From Anaerobacillus alkalidiazotrophicus (GTDB lineage Bacteria; Bacillota; Bacilli; Bacillales_H; Anaerobacillaceae): a DNA stretch of 64,000 nt. The position numbers and the translations under genes are program-made. The DNA is taken from positions 316,899 through 380,898 of the forward strand of contig NZ_MLQS01000017.1 of NCBI RefSeq assembly GCF_001866055.1, in the 5' to 3' direction. Shown here one piece after another: positions 19,798-28,230 of this stretch (positions are counted from its first letter, which is position 1; each line of letters opens with the position of its first letter). The notes below the pieces were generated by a model. The model was given only the letters and a program-made list of their open reading frames with translations. It searched no databases and had not been told where the DNA came from.

Positions 19798-20433
19798 ATG
19801 GTAGAAATTCTTTCCTTACTTTTATTAGCATTGGCCGTAAGTCTTGATAGCTTTGGTGTAGGATTAACATATGGTTTAAGAAAAATGAAGCTTCCTTTTA
19901 AATCTTTACTTTTTATTGCTTCATGTTCAGCCATTTCAATTCTTATTGCAATGACAATAGGAAATTGGATTCAAAAATATCTATCTGCTAGCGTGGCAGA
20001 AAGTATTGGTGGGTTAATTTTAATCATTATAGGTGCATGGGCACTTTATCAAATTTATCGTCCAGCTAAAAGAGATGAAAAAAATAAAGATGATCACGTA
20101 ATCTTAAATTTTGAAATTAAATTATTAGGAGTAGTTATCAAAATCTTAAGAAAACCAATGGTTGCCGATTTTGATAATTCAGGAACAATAACAGGAAGAG
20201 AAGCATTTATGTTAGGGATTGCACTGTCCTTAGACGCCTTTGGTGCTGGTATAGGAGCTGCCTTAATAGGCTTCTCTCCGATAATTATGGCACTTAGTGT
20301 AGCTTTTATGAGTGCTTTATGTGTAACTTTTGGAATGAAAAGCGGCTATATTTTTTCAGATTCAAAAATTATTCAAAAATTTTCATTTGTTCCAGGTTTA
20401 TTATTAATTATATTAGGAATATGGAAATTGTGA
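19798..20433 (+). CDS. ytaF: Sporulation membrane protein YtaF (MntP-like fold)
   Basis: A 211-residue protein with six predicted membrane helices in two repeats of the MntP type. The repeated motif SLDSFGVGLTYGLRK (about 15-29) and SLDAFGAGIGAAL (about 144-156) carries the conserved aspartates of this superfamily. A charged loop at about 90-110 separates the halves. B. subtilis YtaF is annotated as a sporulation membrane protein; a cation-efflux activity is possible from the family but not shown. AAGGAG precedes ATG. coaE follows 22 nt later, probably in the same transcript. Confidence 0.88.
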   Translation: MVEILSLLLLALAVSLDSFGVGLTYGLRKMKLPFKSLLFIASCSAISILIAMTIGNWIQKYLSASVAESIGGLILIIIGAWALYQIYRPAKRDEKNKDDHVILNFEIKLLGVVIKILRKPMVADFDNSGTITGREAFMLGIALSLDAFGAGIGAALIGFSPIIMALSVAFMSALCVTFGMKSGYIFSDSKIIQKFSFVPGLLLIILGIWKL

Positions 20434-20455
20434 ATTGTAACAAGGAGAAGTTGTC

Positions 20456-21058
20456 ATGATTATTGGTTTAACTGGTGGGATTGCCAGTGGTAAAAGTACA
20501 GTGTCTAAAATGCTAAAAGATGAGGGAATACCAGTTATTGACGCTGATATTGTAGCAAGAGAAGTAGTCCAAATTGGAGAAGAGGCTTATGAAAAGGTTG
20601 TGAACAATTTCGGAATAGAGGTTACAAACAGTGATGGTACTTTAGATAGAAAAAAACTTGGTGCTATTGTTTTTAATGACGAGGAAAAACGGTCAGCTTT
20701 AAATGAGATTTTGCATCCGGTGATAAGAAATCGAATGGAAAACAGGGTAGGGGAACTAAAAGAAAAAGGATATAAAACAATTGTACTTGATATTCCGTTA
20801 TTATTTGAAAGTAAATTAACTAATTTGGTAGATAAAATTATTCTTGTGTATATTGATGAGGACCTACAAAGGAAGAGGTTGCAAAATAGAGATCAGTTTT
20901 CTGATGAGGAAGTAGAAGTCAGACTGAAAGCTCAATTTCCATTAAAAGAAAAGATTAAGTGGGCTGACGAAGTCATTCACAATCATGGATTACTAAGCGA
21001 TACAAAAGAACAATTAGTAACTATTTTGATTAAGTGGAATTGCTTACCCCGCTCATAA
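20456..21058 (+). CDS. coaE: Dephospho-CoA kinase
   Basis: Phosphorylates dephospho-CoA in the last step of coenzyme A synthesis. The 200 residues have the P-loop GLTGGIASGKST at about 4-15, DADIVAREV, and the conserved VLDIPLLFE segment with its lid region after it. The start has AAGGAG. It lies directly after ytaF, as in B. subtilis. No terminator is seen until 21238. Confidence 0.96.
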   Translation: MIIGLTGGIASGKSTVSKMLKDEGIPVIDADIVAREVVQIGEEAYEKVVNNFGIEVTNSDGTLDRKKLGAIVFNDEEKRSALNEILHPVIRNRMENRVGELKEKGYKTIVLDIPLLFESKLTNLVDKIILVYIDEDLQRKRLQNRDQFSDEEVEVRLKAQFPLKEKIKWADEVIHNHGLLSDTKEQLVTILIKWNCLPRS

Positions 21059-21453
21059 GCACTCTGTTCTCACGATAATACCTAAGTGGAATGGGATTTT
21101 AGAGTTCGATGAGACCTATCCCTAGAGCTCGAATATATAACGGTGAACGGAAAAGATCAACTTAATACGATTATGTTCTATAAATGGTGATCAATAAATC
21201 ACTTTATTAGTCTGAGATCTCTGTCGATTAAGTGTATTTAAGAGGTAGTATACTGTAGGAATACAGAAACTACCTCTTAATTAATTATTTAGGATTGTCA
21301 TTTAATAAACACGATCAGAAAAACTTTTTAAAGTTTGTCATTACTGATTAAAAGCTAAGCGGTGTATTTTACACCTCTTTTTTTAGTCTTAAATAGCAAT
21401 TTACTATATTTTCAATTATAATTTAACTATACATAATTAATTGAGGTGAGGAT
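21059..21453 (+). other. Non-coding stretch after coaE
   Basis: This region of 395 bases has no convincing gene. The gapB and speD genes found here in B. subtilis are absent. It contains the hairpin at 21238-21280 and otherwise nothing that I can support. Confidence 0.6.
21238..21290 (+). terminator. Terminator-like hairpin
   Basis: TTAAGAGGTAGT (21238-21249) pairs exactly with ACTACCTCTTAA (21269-21280), with a second small hairpin in the loop. The following TTAATTATTTA is only moderately T-rich. Confidence 0.65.
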
Positions 21454-21861
21454 ATGGGAATTAAAGATAAAATTAATAAGTATATCTCTGCTCACACGGA
21501 GACAAAGGAAAAACATGTAGATAAAGAACTACAAACAAGATACTACAAGACAATGAAAGATAAATCTTTTAACGAATTACTTAATATATTCCATCAAAAT
21601 TCTAATTTTAAAGTAAAGTCAAGTTCTGTTGACCGTGGAGAGATTATTGTTGATGGTATTGGAAAGAAAAGAATATTCGTCATTGCTACAGTTGTTATGG
21701 TAGCACCGAACAGAACGGCCATTGATTTTGCAGTTACTACTGAGACTGTTCTTCCTATGGACTTTGGATATAGTGCAACAGTAATTAAATCACTTTATCA
21801 AAAAGTTGATCAACAATTAGAATATGTTGGTTCTGGTTTAGGTGATCAACTTATGAAATAG
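21454..21861 (+). CDS. Conserved hypothetical cytosolic protein
   Basis: A 135-residue soluble protein without a signal peptide or membrane helices. Proteins with this general plan sit next to nrdR in other Bacillaceae, as far as I recall, annotated only as cytosolic protein. Visible features are a basic, helical N-terminus (about 1-45), then a beta-rich core with alternating hydrophobic strands (RIFVIATVVMVAPNRTAIDFAV, about 68-89). A helical end (SLYQKVDQQLEYVG) follows. ATG has TGAGGTGAGG upstream. No function is proposed. Confidence 0.75.
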   Translation: MGIKDKINKYISAHTETKEKHVDKELQTRYYKTMKDKSFNELLNIFHQNSNFKVKSSSVDRGEIIVDGIGKKRIFVIATVVMVAPNRTAIDFAVTTETVLPMDFGYSATVIKSLYQKVDQQLEYVGSGLGDQLMK

Positions 21862-22124
21862 CTGCAAGTTTAGATGTTCTTCTACACATTAAACTTCTTC
21901 TTGTACTTCTTGTCATTTTTATATAAGATTAAAGGACAAGATTTATTATTACGAAAGCTAAGTTTATTGTTCAAGTTCCTATAAATTTAATTGCTCCTAC
22001 GAAAACAATGATTTTATTTTATTTAATTGAAAAATTGGACGATGAGCTTGTTTCAATTATTACGAACAAAATAAACGGCGCATAAGAGATTTTTTGCGTT
22101 TAACTAATTTTGGAGATGATAGGT

Positions 22125-22589
22125 ATGCGATGTCCAACCTGTAATCATAACGGAACACGGGTTTTAGATTCACGGCCAAGTCATGAAGGGCGTTCTATTA
22201 GAAGAAGGCGCGAATGTGAAATCTGTAATTTTCGTTTTACAACCTTTGAAACTGTTGAAGAAACACCGCTAATAGTTGTTAAGAAAGATGGTAACAGGGA
22301 AGAGTTTAGTAAAGAAAAAATTCTACGTGGGCTTATTAGGGCCTGTGAGAAAAGGCCTGTTCCTTTACAAACACTAGAAGATATTGTCGGTAAGGTAGAG
22401 AAGGCGCTAAGAAGTGCTGGTTCAGCTGAAGTGAAAAGTGAAGATGTTGGTGAAATTGTCATGGAATACTTAGCCAAAATTGATGATGTAGCCTACGTTC
22501 GTTTTGCATCTGTTTATCGCCAGTTCAAAGATATTAACGTTTTTATCGATGAATTAAAAGATCTTCTACAAAAGGCAGAAAAAAAATAA
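22125..22589 (+). CDS. nrdR: Transcriptional repressor NrdR
   Basis: A nucleotide-sensing repressor of ribonucleotide reductase genes. Its 154 residues hold an N-terminal zinc ribbon (CPTC at 3-6 and CEIC further on) and an ATP-cone domain (about 46-136; [15 protein letters not shown]). The start is ATG 22125, which gives [10 protein letters not shown] as in relatives and has GGAG 9 nt upstream. A TTG at 22110 would extend it by five residues over the ribosome site. It precedes dnaB-dnaI, as in B. subtilis. Confidence 0.95.
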   Translation: MRCPTCNHNGTRVLDSRPSHEGRSIRRRRECEICNFRFTTFETVEETPLIVVKKDGNREEFSKEKILRGLIRACEKRPVPLQTLEDIVGKVEKALRSAGSAEVKSEDVGEIVMEYLAKIDDVAYVRFASVYRQFKDINVFIDELKDLLQKAEKK

Positions 22590-22593
22590 ATGC

Positions 22594-22631
22594 GAGCTTA
22601 AGATATAATAATCTAAGCTCTTTTTTTTTAT
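22594..22631 (+). terminator. Terminator after nrdR
   Basis: GAGCTT and AGAT pair with ATCT and AAGCTC (22594-22620, one bulge), followed by nine Ts. Confidence 0.85.
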
Positions 22632-22793
22632 GAAAGATTATTTATTATGTAACTGCATGTTTCATTGGCTTTTTTAGAAGGATTTGTACATTTTTTCCCG
22701 AAATGGCTTTAAAAATTAATCGTTTTTATCTAAAGTTTAAGAGAAAAAGTGTTAAAATAGATAAGTAAATTTATAGATACAGGTGATTAGAGA

Positions 22794-24239
22794 ATGACGT
22801 TACATTGGATGCATTTATTACCCGTTGATCGATATGTCGTTCGTATGAACTGCTTCATTAATGAAGCAGATAAAAAAATTATTACACTCTTATATCAACC
22901 GCTAATTGGAGCAGTTGCTCACAGTATATACTTTGCATTATTAAGTGAACTTGAAAATGATCAATACACTTCTACAGAGACGACTCATAAGACGTTGATG
23001 ACAATGCTAGGAATTCCTTTAGATAAAATTTATGAGGAAAGAAAAAAGTTAGAAGCAATTGGACTTTTAAATGTTTATAAGAAAAAGCAAGATGATGATA
23101 TTACTTATTTGTACGAATTGCAAAAGCCGTTTAGTCCTTTAGAATTTTTTAAAGACGATGTTCTTAGTGTTTATTTATATAATAGAGTTGGGAAGCATCG
23201 CTACCTTCAATTGAGGGAACGATTTACATTAGATAAAATAAATCATGAGGTTTTTGAAGAAGTTACTCATTCATTTAGTGATGTTTTCACATCATTACAC
23301 CATTCTGAAATCTCATCTCAGCAAGGTGAATTAGCAGCTTCACTAACACTGGTAGAAGAAAAAGAAATTATCACTAATGACAAAGGAGAAAGTTCTTATA
23401 CTATTTTAGAAGAAGCTTTTGACTTTTCGTTATTATTAGCCCATTTATCGAATTTAATTAATCCAACAAAATTATTAACTAATAAAGTAAAGTATACAAT
23501 TGTTCGTTTAGCCTTTGTGTATAGAATTGACCCTTTAGAAATGAGTAAGATTGTACAGGATTCATTAACACAGAATGATACTGTTGATCTTGATGAGTTA
23601 AGAGTAAAGGTGAAAAATTGGTATCGGTTTACGCATGAAAGCGAGCCACCAGCACTAGGTTTACGAGTCCATCCAGAAAAGTTTAGGATAATGGCAGGAA
23701 AAGCTCCTACCTCAGAAGAAGAAGAAATGATTTTACATTACGAAACAGTATCACCATTAACGCTTTTAGAAAGTAAGTCTACTGATGGAGCGAGAGTACC
23801 TTTAACAGATATGAAAATTGTTGAAGCATTAATACTAGATTACAAGCTTCTGCCTGGTGTTGTTAATGTCCTCATAGATTATATACTTGAGATTAACAAC
23901 ATGAAATTAATAAAATCTTATGTTGAAAAAATTGCTGGGCAATGGGCTAGAAAAAATATAAAAACAGTAAAAGAAGCGATGGATTTGGCAAAAGAAGAAT
24001 ATATAAATCGTGAAAAATTGGAAAAAGGCGAAAATGAGGTAGCTGTTACGAAAGAAAAACAAACTACAAAGCGCCAAAACAATAACCGCTATGTTAAAAA
24101 AGACCGACTTCCTAAATGGTTAATCGAAGAGAAAAAAGAGAAAAACTTAGTTGAAGACGGTGATATCTCTAAGATGAAAGAGGAACTTGAGACAAAGTTT
24201 AAACAATTAAAATTACAAAGAAATAGGGGGGATAGCTAA
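22794..24239 (+). CDS. dnaB: Replication initiation and membrane attachment protein DnaB
   Basis: The Bacillus DnaB helicase co-loader, unrelated to E. coli DnaB helicase; 481 residues. It helps DnaI load the replicative helicase at oriC and restart sites. It has the two-part DnaB/DnaD architecture: an N-terminal winged-helix-like part (about 1-150) and a DDBH2-type segment at about 330-410 (ALILDYKLLPGVVNVLIDYIL). A basic, charged tail follows (about 415-481). The stop overlaps the dnaI start (TAATG), which shows translational coupling. Confidence 0.94.
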   Translation: MTLHWMHLLPVDRYVVRMNCFINEADKKIITLLYQPLIGAVAHSIYFALLSELENDQYTSTETTHKTLMTMLGIPLDKIYEERKKLEAIGLLNVYKKKQDDDITYLYELQKPFSPLEFFKDDVLSVYLYNRVGKHRYLQLRERFTLDKINHEVFEEVTHSFSDVFTSLHHSEISSQQGELAASLTLVEEKEIITNDKGESSYTILEEAFDFSLLLAHLSNLINPTKLLTNKVKYTIVRLAFVYRIDPLEMSKIVQDSLTQNDTVDLDELRVKVKNWYRFTHESEPPALGLRVHPEKFRIMAGKAPTSEEEEMILHYETVSPLTLLESKSTDGARVPLTDMKIVEALILDYKLLPGVVNVLIDYILEINNMKLIKSYVEKIAGQWARKNIKTVKEAMDLAKEEYINREKLEKGENEVAVTKEKQTTKRQNNNRYVKKDRLPKWLIEEKKEKNLVEDGDISKMKEELETKFKQLKLQRNRGDS

Positions 24240-25171
24240 TGGAATCAATTCAGCAAACGCTCCATAAAATGAAAAACTCTACTAACATTTTAGATAGATT
24301 TCAACGTTTAAAAGATGAAGTTCTATCTGATAAATTAATTTTGGACTTTATCCAATCTAATCCTACCCTCTCAGAACATGAATTAGACCGTAATGTATCT
24401 CGCCTTTTTGAGTTTCGTAACGAGCGTAAAAATTGTACAAATTGTTCAAGTTTGCAAGAATGTTCTAATATGATGGGAGGCTATCAGCCACAATTGTATA
24501 CTGAACGTGGGCAAATATTGATTCGTTATAACGTCTGTGATAAAAAGAAAAGTGCAGATGAACGAAAACGTCAGCAAACCCTAATTAAAAGTTTATATGT
24601 ACCTAAAGAAATACTATCTGCTACCTTTGATCAACTTGACCAAGATAATCGTTCAAGACTTGTGGCAATTGCAAAAGCTGTTGAATTTGCAACAACAACA
24701 AATCCAGGTGAAAATGGAAAAGGACTGTATCTACATGGGAAATTCGGTGTCGGGAAAACGTTCATAATGGGAGCTATTGCAAATGAATTAGCAGAAAGAA
24801 ATATTTCGTCAATGTTAGTATATACACCTGATTTTTTCCGAGAGCTAAAAAGTGGTATTCATGACGGGTCTTATAATGAAAAATTAGAAATTGTGAAAAG
24901 TACTCCTATTTTGATATTAGACGATCTTGGTGCTGAGACAATGTCAAGTTGGGTAAGAGATGACATTTTAGGTGTTATTTTACAACATAGAATGCTAGAA
25001 AAACTTCCGACTCTATACACGTCAAATTATGATTATGAAGAACTTGAAGAACACCTATCGTATTCTCAAAAAGGTGGAATAGAACAATTGAAAGCGAAGC
25101 GAATTATGGAACGAATCCGGCATTTTGCTGAACCGATTTCTGTAGAAGGAATCAATAGAAGGGGTAATTAG
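24239..25171 (+). CDS. dnaI: Primosomal protein DnaI (helicase loader ATPase)
   Basis: An AAA+ helicase loader of 310 residues. The N-terminal domain (about 1-106) includes cysteines in NCTNCSSLQEC (about 65-75), the zinc-binding part that contacts the helicase. The ATPase core has Walker A GKFGVGKT (167-174, Lys173) and Walker B ILILDDLG with Asp228 and Asp229. A sensor/arginine region lies near RIMERIRHF. It works with DnaB and DnaD to load the replicative helicase. Confidence 0.96.
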   Translation: MESIQQTLHKMKNSTNILDRFQRLKDEVLSDKLILDFIQSNPTLSEHELDRNVSRLFEFRNERKNCTNCSSLQECSNMMGGYQPQLYTERGQILIRYNVCDKKKSADERKRQQTLIKSLYVPKEILSATFDQLDQDNRSRLVAIAKAVEFATTTNPGENGKGLYLHGKFGVGKTFIMGAIANELAERNISSMLVYTPDFFRELKSGIHDGSYNEKLEIVKSTPILILDDLGAETMSSWVRDDILGVILQHRMLEKLPTLYTSNYDYEELEEHLSYSQKGGIEQLKAKRIMERIRHFAEPISVEGINRRGN

Positions 25172-25283
25172 TGTATAAACTATTCTTTTAAACTAATTCT
25201 CAGTTTTAGATTCTAGATTATAATAAAATATGTTACGATATTCAAAGTTATAATTATTAATATAGTGTTAATAGATTAAAATT

Positions 25284-25316
25284 ACGAAGGTTTAAACTTG
25301 TGTAACCTTCGTTTTC
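25284..25316 (+). terminator. Terminator after dnaI
   Basis: ACGAAGGTT (25284-25292) pairs with AACCTTCGT (25304-25312), followed by TTTTC. Confidence 0.7.
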
Positions 25317-25350
25317 TAGGACTTATCTACGTAGATTTGGGGGTTTTTTG

Positions 25351-26460
25351 ATGACTATAGATCATATTCTAGATCGTGCAATTAATGGTAAACGATTAAC
25401 GATTGAAGATGCTATTTATTTATATGAAAGTAATGAAGTAGAGAAAATCGGAGCGGCTGCTAATGAAGTGATGAAAAAGTTTCATCCAGATCCAGTAACT
25501 ACATTTGTTATTGGTAGAAATATAAACTATACGAATTACTGTGATACGTACTGTCGTTTTTGTGCTTTTTATCGGCCGCCAGGACATGAAGATGGCTATG
25601 TATTAGAAGATGATGTTATTTTTGATAAAATTCAAGAAACGCTAGATGTTAATGGAACTGAGATTTTGATGCAAGGTGGAACACATCCAGATCTTTCATT
25701 TAGCTACTATACTAACTTATTAAAAGGTATAAAAGAACGTTTTCCAACAATTACGATGCATTCATTTTCTCCAGCAGAAATTTGGAAAATGGTTGAAGTT
25801 TCAGGATTTAGTTTAAAAGAAGTATTGCTACAGCTTAAAGAGGCAGGTCTTGATTCAGTTCCTGGCGGTGGAGCGGAAATACTAGATGATCGGACTAGGC
25901 AAAAAATTAGTAAGAAAAAAGGTTCTTGGGAAAAATGGATTGAATGCATGAAGATGGTAAAAACAGTTGGTATGCATGGTACTGCTACAATGGTTATTGG
26001 TTTTGGGGAATCATACCATGAGCGTGCGTTACATCTTCAACGTATTCGTGATGCACAAGACGAGACAAACTGTTTTTTAGCTTTTATTCCATGGACGTTC
26101 CAGCCGGATAATACAAACCTTAAAGCTGATAAGATAACACCAGAAGAGTATTTGAAAAACTTAGCAATATCAAGATTGTTCCTCGATAACATTTCTAACT
26201 TCCAGTCTTCATGGGTTACAATGGGTCCAGAAATTGGTAAGAAATCTTTATCCTATGGGTGTAACGATTTCGGTAGCACAATGATGGAAGAGAATGTAGT
26301 ATCGGCAGCAGGTGCTACTCATAAAGTAAATACTAATTTGATTTTAAGATTAATTCGTGAAGCTGGAAAAGTGCCAGCTCAACGTAATACAAAGTATGAA
26401 ATAATTCGATTATTTAAAGAAGAAGAAAACTCAGATAAAGATTTTATCATGCAAAACTAA
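25351..26460 (+). CDS. mqnC: Cyclic dehypoxanthinyl futalosine synthase
   Basis: A radical-SAM enzyme of the futalosine route to menaquinone, which cyclises dehypoxanthine futalosine. It has 369 residues. The iron-sulfur motif CxxxCxxC is at Cys64, Cys68 and Cys71 (YCDTYCRFCAFYR). Family features QGGTHPDL, SFSPAEIW and SVPGGGAEIL follow. ATG 25351 has GGGGG 7 nt upstream; a TTG one codon earlier is less likely. B. subtilis makes menaquinone by the Men pathway, so this gene separates the organism from it. The exact family member (MqnC rather than MqnE) rests on overall pattern and the PGGGAEI segment. Confidence 0.88.
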   Translation: MTIDHILDRAINGKRLTIEDAIYLYESNEVEKIGAAANEVMKKFHPDPVTTFVIGRNINYTNYCDTYCRFCAFYRPPGHEDGYVLEDDVIFDKIQETLDVNGTEILMQGGTHPDLSFSYYTNLLKGIKERFPTITMHSFSPAEIWKMVEVSGFSLKEVLLQLKEAGLDSVPGGGAEILDDRTRQKISKKKGSWEKWIECMKMVKTVGMHGTATMVIGFGESYHERALHLQRIRDAQDETNCFLAFIPWTFQPDNTNLKADKITPEEYLKNLAISRLFLDNISNFQSSWVTMGPEIGKKSLSYGCNDFGSTMMEENVVSAAGATHKVNTNLILRLIREAGKVPAQRNTKYEIIRLFKEEENSDKDFIMQN

Positions 26461-26468
26461 CTTTTGAG

Positions 26469-26508
26469 AGGAGAAGTAGATTATTTTTCTACTTCTCCTT
26501 TATCTTTA
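26469..26508 (+). terminator. Terminator after mqnC
   Basis: A perfect 12-bp stem AGGAGAAGTAGA (26469-26480) with TCTACTTCTCCT (26488-26499), followed by TTATCTTTAT. Confidence 0.85.
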
Positions 26509-26514
26509 TATAAC

Positions 26515-26582
26515 CAGAATTTATAAATTTCTAACTTAGAAACTGCCTATCGCTCGTGACCAAGGCGCTTGCGCTTTTCTTG
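26515..26582 (+). repeat. Dispersed repeat family 1, short copy lacking the centre
   Basis: Begins CCAGAATTTATAAATTTCTAA and, after GAAACTGCCTATCGCT, joins directly to the family 3' end CGTGACCAAGGCGCTTGCGC and TTTTCTTG. The middle of the element is deleted. Confidence 0.8.
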
Positions 26583-26586
26583 CATA

Positions 26587-26738
26587 ATCAGAATTTATAA
26601 ATTTCTAATTTGGAAACTGTCTAGCTTCAGCGCCTACGAGCTCGGTCACTTCAGGCCTTTTCGGAAGCCAAAGAGCGGCTTCTGTCAAAGGCCTTCTAGT
26701 GCCTATCGTTCGTGACCAAGGCGCTTGCGCTTTTCTTG
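26587..26738 (+). repeat. Dispersed repeat family 1, second tandem copy
   Basis: Follows the short copy directly and repeats its first 20 or so bases (TCAGAATTTATAAATTTCTAA). It has the 5' part GTCTAGCTTCAGCGCCTACG, GAGCTCGGTCACTTCAG, the internal GAAGCCAAAGAGCGGCTTC module and the standard 3' end. Confidence 0.85.
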
Positions 26739-26862
26739 CTAGAAAGCATTGATTTTCTGAAAACATTTAATCATTTTTTAGGATAAGCTCCCATATACAT
26801 GTAAAGATAAAATGAACACTAGGTGGAGTGTTTTCGTCTAATTGTTGTGGGAGGGGCTTTCA

Positions 26863-27726
26863 TTGATAGAGATATATTTACAAAATAAGCTCGATCGTTA
26901 TAAGCTATTTAAATATTTTAAGGCTGGACTCCATGCTTTTATCAGAAATGGAGTTGTCGAACTTTCATTAGCTAGTGATCGCTTGATTATTAAGGTAGAT
27001 GAATCGTTTGATTTTCAAGAGACAATAAAGCCAGTATTAATTGAGGCACTGAAAAAGCATGTTATAGAAACAAAAGAAGAAATTTGGCTGTTAGATATTA
27101 TAAAAAATGTTTTTTACTTTGAAGACTCTGAGGAACAAACACAAATATTAGCTATGGCTAAATCTATTCTTTCAGGAGAACGGTTAGAGCTTCCTAATGT
27201 CACAAAATTATTTACTTGTGAGAACATAATTTATGATGCATTTAGGGCCTTTTTAACGAGGAATTGTCAGTTTGATTATGAATCGTTTTTAACGTTTCGA
27301 TTAAAGAGTTATTTAGATAGGCTCATAGACTGTGTTGAAATGTCAATTGATGAGTATCAACTAGAACAAGAATATCAAAACCTAATTGAAAGTTTCAGGT
27401 ATTATTTAAAAAAGCGTACACCTAAATTATATTCTGTACATCTTCTGTTGGATGAGAGTTACACTTTCTTTGATGAATTTTTTCAACAAATATCTGAAGA
27501 AAAACTTGAACAGTATTTAGATCGAGAAATAATTTTTGAAAAAGGGATCCCTATTCAAGAGATCGTAATTAGTCCGCTTGTAAGTATAGCTCCTAAGGAA
27601 CTTCACCTCTATTGTGATGAAGTTAATAATGGGGTTGTGCAATCAATTCAAAATATCTTTCAAGAACGAGTGAAACTTTATAACAAAGATTTTTTTTGGA
27701 AAAATAGCCATAAAATGAAGTTTTAG
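26863..27726 (+). CDS. ytxC: Sporulation protein YtxC
   Basis: A 287-residue soluble protein of the YtxC family, placed between dnaI and thrS as in B. subtilis. It is mostly helical, with no membrane segment and no recognised catalytic motif. Visible conserved blocks are the N-terminal IYLQNKLDRYKLFKYF and the C-terminal LVSIAPKELHLYCDEV. I place the start at TTG 26863, because GGGAGGGGC lies 6 nt upstream; another TTG at 26842 would add seven residues and has no ribosome site. Its molecular role is unknown. Confidence 0.82.
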   Translation: MIEIYLQNKLDRYKLFKYFKAGLHAFIRNGVVELSLASDRLIIKVDESFDFQETIKPVLIEALKKHVIETKEEIWLLDIIKNVFYFEDSEEQTQILAMAKSILSGERLELPNVTKLFTCENIIYDAFRAFLTRNCQFDYESFLTFRLKSYLDRLIDCVEMSIDEYQLEQEYQNLIESFRYYLKKRTPKLYSVHLLLDESYTFFDEFFQQISEEKLEQYLDREIIFEKGIPIQEIVISPLVSIAPKELHLYCDEVNNGVVQSIQNIFQERVKLYNKDFFWKNSHKMKF

Positions 27727-27748
27727 TTGTTGGAATAATCAATTGGAC

Positions 27749-27777
27749 TTGATTTTCTATTTAGAAATTCATATAAT
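27749..27777 (+). promoter_or_regulatory. Promoter of thrS
   Basis: TTGATT (27749-27754), a 17-bp spacer and TATAAT (27772-27777), about 35 bp before the T-box leader begins. Confidence 0.65.
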
Positions 27778-27810
27778 ACGTACATATGATAATTATATCC
27801 AACAACAGTT

Positions 27811-28183
27811 TTGATGAGGACATGAGTATTATTTTACGGTTCAAAGAGAGGGGAGTAGTAGCTGAGAGCTTCCTAACACGAAAATAACACTTACCACCTC
27901 TGAACTTCAGTAGGGAATTAATAGTATCTACTGACGGCTACAACCGTTATTTTCTCATGAGTCGCTTTTTCATTAGGTGAAAAAATTGGAAAACGAGAGA
28001 CAAGAAGGTCAAGGAAGCGAAGCTATGAGCAACGAACCGTAAAAAATGCGGTGAGTAGCAGACTAGCAAGCTGACAAAGAGATTCGACGTCCGTAGTTAC
28101 CTGATTTTTGAACTTGATTTGCGAGAATGAGGGTGGAACCACGAGTCAACACTCGTCCCTTTAGTTGGGATGGGTGTTTTTTG
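27811..28183 (+). promoter_or_regulatory. T-box leader of thrS, threonine specifier ACC
   Basis: A tRNA-responsive leader. The conserved T-box GGGTGGAACCACG lies at 28131-28143. AGTAGT near 27855 is the stem I bulge motif, and the stem I base pairs GTTCAAAGAGAGG with CCTCTGAAC. The specifier ACC (27893-27895) sits one purine before the closing strand, just as TTC does in the pheS leader of this window. The terminator is 28148-28159 with 28167-28178 (12 bp) and a T-run. Uncharged tRNA-Thr should allow read-through. The leader is about 120 nt longer than the pheS one. Confidence 0.9.
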
Positions 28184-28230
28184 TTGTTTTACCAAAATTT
28201 TCTTTAAGATCTAAATAAGGAGTGTTCAAA

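Noticed and set aside
22794..24239. Replicative helicase DnaB
   Set aside because: No helicase motifs; it is the Bacillus initiation protein DnaB located before dnaI.
26515..26738. Possible CRISPR array from repeated units
   Set aside because: Only two unequal copies without regular spacers, matching a dispersed repeat family; no cas genes in the window.
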